DNA of 12,387 nt from Rhodoferax sp. (GTDB lineage Bacteria; Pseudomonadota; Gammaproteobacteria; Burkholderiales; Burkholderiaceae_C), in NCBI GenBank assembly GCA_029865675.1, contig JARXAU010000121.1, positions 1 through 12,387 on the forward strand. Direction: 5' to 3'. The notes beneath the pieces were generated by a model. It saw only the letters and a program-made list of their open reading frames with translations. It did not search any database and was not told the origin of the DNA. Position numbers and translations under genes: made by a program. How positions within the stretch are numbered: position 1 is the first letter of the stretch; every line of letters starts with the position of its first letter. Shown here piece by piece: positions 8,801 through 12,387 of this stretch.

Positions 8801-10393
8801 ATGCCGCACCGCATCGTCTTGGCGACCTTGAACGCCAAATACATCCACGCCTCCTTGGGACTGCGCTACCTGCGCGCCAATATGGCACGCCACGGCGGTG
8901 CCGATCTTGACGCGTGCACGGTGCTGCAAGAGTTCACCATCCACCGGTCGCCGCAGGATGTCGTGGATGTGGTGCTGTCTGCGTTGGGACCGAGCGGGAT
9001 GGATGCAGTGCATATTGTGGGGTTTGGCGTATACATTTGGAACGTGGTGCCTACGGCCAGCGTGGTTGCGCTGCTTAAGTCGCAGCGCCCTGACGTACGT
9101 GTGGTGATTGGTGGTCCGGAGGTAAGCCACGAAGTGCACGGCCAGCCCATTGTTGCGTTGGCGGACTACGTGATTACCGGCTGGGGCGACGTCAGCTTTC
9201 CCCAGCTATGCCGCGCACTGGTCCATGGCCCGAAGCCCTTGGCGAAGGTCATTGCGGGCCAACAGCCACCGCTGGACGACATTGTGCTGCCCTACGCGCA
9301 ATACAGCGATACCGATTTGGCGCAGCGGGTGCTTTACGTAGAAGCCTCGCGCGGCTGTCCATTCAAGTGCGAGTTTTGCCTCAGTGCGTTGGACAAGAGC
9401 GCCTGGGCCTTCGATCTGTCGGCATTCCTAAGCGAGTTGGCGGCCCTGTACAACCGCGGAGCCCGCACTTTCAAGTTTGTTGACCGTACCTTTAATTTGA
9501 AAATTGATGCGTCCGTGCAAATCCTGGAGTTCTTTCTTGAGCGGCTTTCCGCTCAGCCCGATGCCGCCTTGTTTGTTCACTTCGAACTTGTGCCGGATCA
9601 ATTGCCAGACCGTTTGAAGTCCTGCATATTGCGTTTCCCGCCCGGCGTGTTGCAGTTCGAAATTGGCATTCAAAGTCTCAATCCCGCAGTGCAGCACGCC
9701 ATTTCTCGCCGCCAGGACGCTACCCGGACCGAGGCCAATTTGCGTTGGCTCGCCGAGCAGAGCCAGGCCCATCTGCACGCTGATTTGATTTTCGGCCTCC
9801 CTGGCGAAACCTGGCACAGTTTTGGAAAAGGCTTTGACACCTTATGGTCCTGGGGCCCGCACGAAATCCAACTTGGCGTGCTCAAACGCTTGCGCGGCAC
9901 ACCGTTGGCGTCTAAGTCGCTGCCTGGTATGGCGTTTGAACCGGCCCCTCCCTATACCGTGCGCCATACGGACGCGGTGGGCGCGGCTGAAGTTCAGGCC
10001 TTTATACGTTTGGCGCGCTATTGGGATCTGGTGGCCAATTCAGGCCGCTTTGGCCACACACTGCCGCTCTTACTTGATGCACCGTCACCCTTTGAGGCCT
10101 TTGCCGAGTTTTCTGAGTGGTTGTGGCAGAGCCAAAAGCGTACCAGCGGCTTGACCCCCGAGGTCTTGGTGGACGCCTTGTTCGACTATTTGTATGAGCG
10201 TCGCGCCTTGCCGCGGAACCGCGTGCTACACGCGCTGTTAGCCGACTACTTAGCCAGCGGTGCGCGAGCCAATCCCCGTGCGCTGAGCGGCCATATCCCC
10301 CGAAATGCCAGCCCCAAATCAATGTCGGTGGTGGCGGACGTGCCCGCCCATACGCAGCGTCAGCGCCGCCATGGGTCTGGAGCGGCAAACTGA
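8801..10393 (+). CDS. B12-binding-domain radical SAM protein (DUF4080-like C-terminus)
   Basis: The protein has 530 residues from the chosen start. Residues 1-150 form a cobalamin-binding-type Rossmann region, with the opening NAKYIHASLGLRYLRA (11-26) and VVIGGPEVSHE (101-111). The radical SAM core begins at about residue 176, with the iron-sulfur cluster motif CPFKCEFC (C186, C190, C193). FEIGIQSLN (286-294) and DLIFGLPGET (328-337) follow, both typical of the barrel. The C-terminal 150 residues resemble the DUF4080 extension of such proteins; the last 40 are low in complexity. Radical SAM enzymes cleave S-adenosylmethionine to start radical chemistry, and B12-type members often methylate or rearrange carbon centres; the substrate here is unknown. 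The frame is open upstream to 8561, with an ATG at 8696, but that stretch overlaps the 5' end of the dsbD gene and reads as non-protein-like, while MPHRIVLATLNAKYIH matches the usual family beginning. A TGTTGATAAT just before the start could be a -10 element. A creatininase gene follows after 25 bp. Confidence 0.88.
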   Translation: MPHRIVLATLNAKYIHASLGLRYLRANMARHGGADLDACTVLQEFTIHRSPQDVVDVVLSALGPSGMDAVHIVGFGVYIWNVVPTASVVALLKSQRPDVRVVIGGPEVSHEVHGQPIVALADYVITGWGDVSFPQLCRALVHGPKPLAKVIAGQQPPLDDIVLPYAQYSDTDLAQRVLYVEASRGCPFKCEFCLSALDKSAWAFDLSAFLSELAALYNRGARTFKFVDRTFNLKIDASVQILEFFLERLSAQPDAALFVHFELVPDQLPDRLKSCILRFPPGVLQFEIGIQSLNPAVQHAISRRQDATRTEANLRWLAEQSQAHLHADLIFGLPGETWHSFGKGFDTLWSWGPHEIQLGVLKRLRGTPLASKSLPGMAFEPAPPYTVRHTDAVGAAEVQAFIRLARYWDLVANSGRFGHTLPLLLDAPSPFEAFAEFSEWLWQSQKRTSGLTPEVLVDALFDYLYERRALPRNRVLHALLADYLASGARANPRALSGHIPRNASPKSMSVVADVPAHTQRQRRHGSGAAN

Positions 10394-10418
10394 CAACATC
10401 CTTAACCGATCTACCCGA

Positions 10419-11276
10419 ATGCCTACACCCACCACAGCTGACCATCACAAGCCTGTATCCCGGTATTGGGCCGACCAAGGCACGCGGTACTTCCAATTAC
10501 TGCAAGCCAGTGGCCAAATCAACGAGGTCATTGCTGTGCTCCCAGTGGCAGCTACCGAGCAGCACGGTCCGCATTTGCCGCTCAAAGTGGATACCAGCAT
10601 CGCAGACGGCATCGTTACCGCTGCGCTCCCACACCTGCCCCTAGGTGCTTCATCGCTTTTCTTGCCGACCCAGGCCATTGGATTCAGTCCGGAACACGCT
10701 CGCTTTGCGGGAACACTTACCTTGAAGGCCGAAACCTTGATTCGTCTTTGGACCGATATCGGCGAGAGCGTTGCTAAGGCTGGTGTCAAAAAGTTGGTGT
10801 TTTTCAACGCCCATGGTGGGCAAGCAAACTTTATGGATATCGTCGCGCGCGACCTGCGCAGTCGGCTTGATATGCTGGTCTTCAGCGTGAATTGGTACGG
10901 ATTACCGCTGCGCGGGCCCGAAGGCGACGACGTCAATGCCCTTTTCAGCCCGGAGGAGCACCGCTTCGGCATTCATGCAGGTGACGTTGAAACGTCCCTG
11001 ATGCTTGCTCTATGTCCTGCTGATGTGGACATGGCTCAGGCGCGAGACTTTGCATCTACTTCCAAGGCGCGCGCTGAGGAGTTCGCAATCCTGGGCAATG
11101 GCAAGTCCGCAAAGTTAGCCTGGCAAATCCAAGACTACAACGCCGCCGGGGCAGTCGGAAACGCTGGCGCTGCCACCACTGACAAGGGCGTCCAAGTGCT
11201 GGAGTCTGCCGGAAAGGCACTCGCGCAACTGCTTGGTGAAATCCAGCGACTCCCGATGAGCACCGTGCGCAACTAG
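10419..11276 (+). CDS. Creatininase-family metal-dependent amidohydrolase
   Basis: A 285-residue soluble protein of the creatininase/creatinine amidohydrolase family, which also includes ArfB-type formamide hydrolases and the MftE peptidase of mycofactocin synthesis. The signature ATEQHGPHLPLKVDTSIA (45-62) supplies E47, H49 and D58, the same 11-residue Glu-to-Asp spacing as the creatininase metal site. FFNAHGGQAN (128-137) supplies H132, and HAGDVETSLML (186-196) supplies the later acidic cluster. The HGG segment replaces the HYE of true creatininase, so I would not call creatinine the substrate. The start is the ATG 25 bp after the radical SAM stop; an in-frame ATG at 10371 would overlap that stop by 23 bases and add 16 poorly conserved-looking residues. 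It is very likely in one operon with the radical SAM gene. No strong terminator follows. Confidence 0.88.
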   Translation: MPTPTTADHHKPVSRYWADQGTRYFQLLQASGQINEVIAVLPVAATEQHGPHLPLKVDTSIADGIVTAALPHLPLGASSLFLPTQAIGFSPEHARFAGTLTLKAETLIRLWTDIGESVAKAGVKKLVFFNAHGGQANFMDIVARDLRSRLDMLVFSVNWYGLPLRGPEGDDVNALFSPEEHRFGIHAGDVETSLMLALCPADVDMAQARDFASTSKARAEEFAILGNGKSAKLAWQIQDYNAAGAVGNAGAATTDKGVQVLESAGKALAQLLGEIQRLPMSTVRN

Positions 11277-11352
11277 TGGGCGACGAGGTGGGTGACACGG
11301 CTAGAGTGGGTTGGGAGCCCGCCAGTTAAACGGCTACGCAACCACAACCTAA
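11277..11352. other. Convergent intergenic gap, no convincing terminator
   Basis: A 76-bp spacer lies between the convergent creatininase and phosphatase genes. The only hairpin I see is a 5-bp stem with a G-U pair (GTGGG/CCCGC around 11307-11323), with no T-run on either strand. ACGGCTA occurs twice (11297 and 11330). I do not call a terminator here. Confidence 0.4.
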
Positions 11353-12021
11353 TCACGCGTAGGTTACCCACGAGGCGTACTTCTCTTCGTCTAAGTGAGG
11401 CAGTGTGTTGAAAGTGACCAGCGAATGCCTCTTTGGGTTGAAATGTAGCTCGGTCACGGATGTGTTTCGGATGCGAAAGTTGAGCTCTACAGTCGTCTCG
11501 GGCGTGGTTCCCAGGAGGTGGCCGATAGACGTGGATATGGGGCCACCACTGCTGACAACCAGTACGTTCCCAGTGCATTTGTTGCGCACATGGTCTAGGA
11601 CATCAACGACACCCTGAACAAAGTCGGGATAACTTGGCATGCCATTTGGGCTGACTACCGAGTTCATCCATTGCGTAAGGCCGTCGCGCAGCAGCCGAAA
11701 GTGGTGCCGGTACAGTTCCGGTGTATCCGGCTTCTCAAGGCGCTGCGGATGAATCGCGCGAATCACAGCTTCACTGTCGTACTCGTTCATTTCAGACCGA
11801 ACTACCGGCGTCACAGTAAAACCAGCGCCCTGCGCAATTCCATTCCAGGTCTGAACGTGGCGTCGCAGGCTGCCGGTAATTACCGTATCGAAACTGAGCT
11901 TTCTGCCAGCGAAGTACTCTCCAAGCCGCTCGCTCTGCAGCAAACCCAGTTCGCTAAGGTTGTCATAGTCCTGAGCGCCAAACGAGGCCTGGCCGTGGCG
12001 CACTAAGTAGAGTTGTCCCAT
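11353..12021 (-). CDS. Histidine phosphatase (phosphoglycerate mutase-like) family protein
   Basis: A 222-residue cytoplasmic protein of histidine phosphatase branch 1. The N-terminus MGQLYLVRHGQASFG carries the RHG signature (R8, phospho-acceptor H9, G10). SLRRHVQT (51-58) gives the second phosphate-pocket arginine (R54), and SEMNEYD (76-82) the likely acidic catalytic region. Towards the C-terminus VVSSGGPIST (155-164) stands where most relatives have V-S-H-G-G, so the second active-site histidine is Ser158. The rest of the fold looks intact, so this looks like a subfamily trait rather than decay. I chose the ATG at 12021 because the RHG motif sits at the usual distance from it; an in-frame TTG at 12039 adds six residues, and neither has a well-spaced Shine-Dalgarno. 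The substrate is unknown. The gene stands alone, convergent with the creatininase and divergent from the rRNA promoters. Confidence 0.88.
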   Translation of the reverse strand: MGQLYLVRHGQASFGAQDYDNLSELGLLQSERLGEYFAGRKLSFDTVITGSLRRHVQTWNGIAQGAGFTVTPVVRSEMNEYDSEAVIRAIHPQRLEKPDTPELYRHHFRLLRDGLTQWMNSVVSPNGMPSYPDFVQGVVDVLDHVRNKCTGNVLVVSSGGPISTSIGHLLGTTPETTVELNFRIRNTSVTELHFNPKRHSLVTFNTLPHLDEEKYASWVTYA

Positions 12022-12157
12022 GCTCCGATTGGAGCCCAAGCATTAGCGGTGCTTTGTCCTAAACGAGACAGCTTATCCAAGTGGGCTGCCCTTGCTTCCA
12101 GATTTGTAACCGCGGGAGCGTAGTTGCGATCAAGGTCAAGATTTCTTCTCTAAGATA
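12022..12157. other. Non-coding spacer upstream of the phosphatase and rRNA promoters
   Basis: I find no open reading frame with coding character, no tRNA and no strong terminator here. It must contain the phosphatase promoter on the minus strand. TTGACC (complement of 12134-12139) is the best -35-like hexamer, but it lacks a good -10 at proper spacing. Confidence 0.4.
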
Positions 12158-12187
12158 GTGACTCGGTGTCCAAAATCGCGTTATGAT
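12158..12187 (+). promoter_or_regulatory. Upstream sigma70-like promoter of the rRNA operon (putative)
   Basis: GTGACT (12158-12163) as -35, an 18-bp spacer and TATGAT (12182-12187) as -10 make a reasonable sigma70 promoter pointing at the rRNA leader. It is followed by a C-rich/G-rich inverted segment (12191-12219). Tandem promoters ahead of rRNA operons are well known, which supports the reading, but the start site is not proven. Confidence 0.45.
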
Positions 12188-12222
12188 TCACCCCCGGTCT
12201 TCGCAAGGGCGTTGGGGGGAGT

Positions 12223-12269
12223 AAAAAAAACCTAAGGTTTCATGGCAGTCTAAAAAGCTGTGTTATGAT
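12223..12269 (+). promoter_or_regulatory. Proximal rRNA promoter with A-tract UP-like element (putative)
   Basis: TATGAT at 12264-12269 is preceded by a 16-bp spacer and ATGGCA (12242-12247), which matches TTGACA at 4 of 6 positions. A 16-bp spacer is typical of rrn P1 promoters. An eight-base A-tract at 12223-12230 would fall about 46-53 bases before a start site near 12276, where UP elements bind the RNA polymerase alpha subunit. The first eight bases of the extended -10, TTATGATT, are identical to those of the upstream promoter, 82 bp away. Confidence 0.55.
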
Positions 12270-12277
12270 TGAAGGCT

Positions 12278-12293
12278 TCGCTGATCGCAGCGA
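12278..12293 (+). other. Leader stem-loop
   Basis: TCGCTG, loop ATCG, CAGCGA form a perfect 6-bp hairpin at the very start of the predicted leader transcript. It lies about 30 bases ahead of the boxA-like site, in the position of a boxB-type element of rRNA antitermination. No T-run follows, so it is not a terminator. Confidence 0.6.
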
Positions 12294-12323
12294 GTCAAGT
12301 TAGGCGGGATGAGAGTCCTGCGT

Positions 12324-12333
12324 TGATCCTTAA
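12324..12333 (+). promoter_or_regulatory. boxA-like antitermination element
   Basis: TGATCCTTAA matches the rRNA boxA consensus TGCTCTTTAA at 8 of 10 positions. It lies between the leader stem-loop and the conserved leader block, the expected order. In relatives boxA RNA recruits the NusB-S10 complex to prevent Rho-dependent termination. Confidence 0.6.
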
Positions 12334-12387
12334 AAATTTACAGCCGATAAGCGTGGGCGTTTGAAGGCGATTGCCAAGTTCTTTGGA

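Larger units (their letters stand above)
12270..12387 (+). ncRNA. 5' leader of a 16S-23S-5S rRNA operon, cut by the window end
   Basis: The block from 12301 to about 12363, with GGCGGGATGAGAGTCCTG, a boxA-like site, an A/T-rich run and then CAGCCGATAAGCGTGGGCG, matches my memory of the pre-16S leader in Comamonadaceae and other Burkholderiales. The final bases (CCAAGTTCTTTGG, 12374-12386) start a hairpin that probably continues past the window. The mature 16S 5' end (AGAGTTTGATC-type) is not reached, so no part of 16S itself is in the window. The leader is normally removed by RNase III and other nucleases. Confidence 0.8.

Noticed and set aside
8498..9139. 213-codon His- and Arg-rich minus-strand frame
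   Set aside because: It spans the divergent promoter region and the antisense of the radical SAM B12 domain; its composition is typical of a shadow frame.
8801..11276. Mycofactocin-like biosynthetic locus
   Set aside because: There is no MftA-like precursor, no MftB-like recognition protein and no SPASM-type radical SAM; only the family-level pairing is similar.
12301..12387. Possible tRNA or riboswitch in the final 90 bases
   Set aside because: No cloverleaf or aptamer core can be drawn, and the block fits the Burkholderiales pre-16S leader better.

Overview
The window reads as chromosomal DNA from a betaproteobacterium of the order Burkholderiales, most likely near Comamonadaceae (Rhodoferax-like). 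This rests on protein style and on the ribosomal RNA leader at the right edge; no database search was possible. Base composition and codon use look uniform. There is no transposase, integrase, CRISPR array or tRNA.

Layout. Positions 2-5560 (+) hold a giant CheA-type hybrid kinase of the twitching-motility (Pil-Chp) type. It has several Hpt-like domains, a kinase core, a CheW domain and a C-terminal receiver. Twenty-one bases downstream, behind a good ribosome binding site, is a small exported solute-binding protein (5582-6334, +) with no permease or ATPase partner. Convergent to it is a DsbD/ScsB-type thiol:disulfide membrane reductase (6373-8694, -). A 106-bp divergent spacer separates this from a B12-binding-domain radical SAM protein (8801-10393, +), followed 25 bp later by a creatininase-family metal hydrolase (10419-11276, +). 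A histidine-phosphatase family protein (11353-12021, -) points back at them. The last 250 bases carry two promoter-like sites and the leader of a ribosomal RNA operon (spacer stem-loop, boxA-like element, conserved leader block). Its 16S gene should begin just beyond the window.

How the genes work together. The kinase and solute-binding protein look like one transcription unit at the end of a chemosensory cluster whose other members (pilG/H/I/J type) would lie to the left. DsbD moves electrons from the cytoplasm to periplasmic thiols. The radical SAM and creatininase genes look co-transcribed, but their substrates cannot be read from sequence. The phosphatase is probably a single-gene unit.

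Most of this is ordinary housekeeping content and I see no clear undescribed multi-gene system. The points most worth a second look are the radical SAM/creatininase pair, the orphan solute-binding protein attached to the chemosensory kinase, the phosphatase whose second catalytic His is Ser, and the tandem rRNA promoter architecture.
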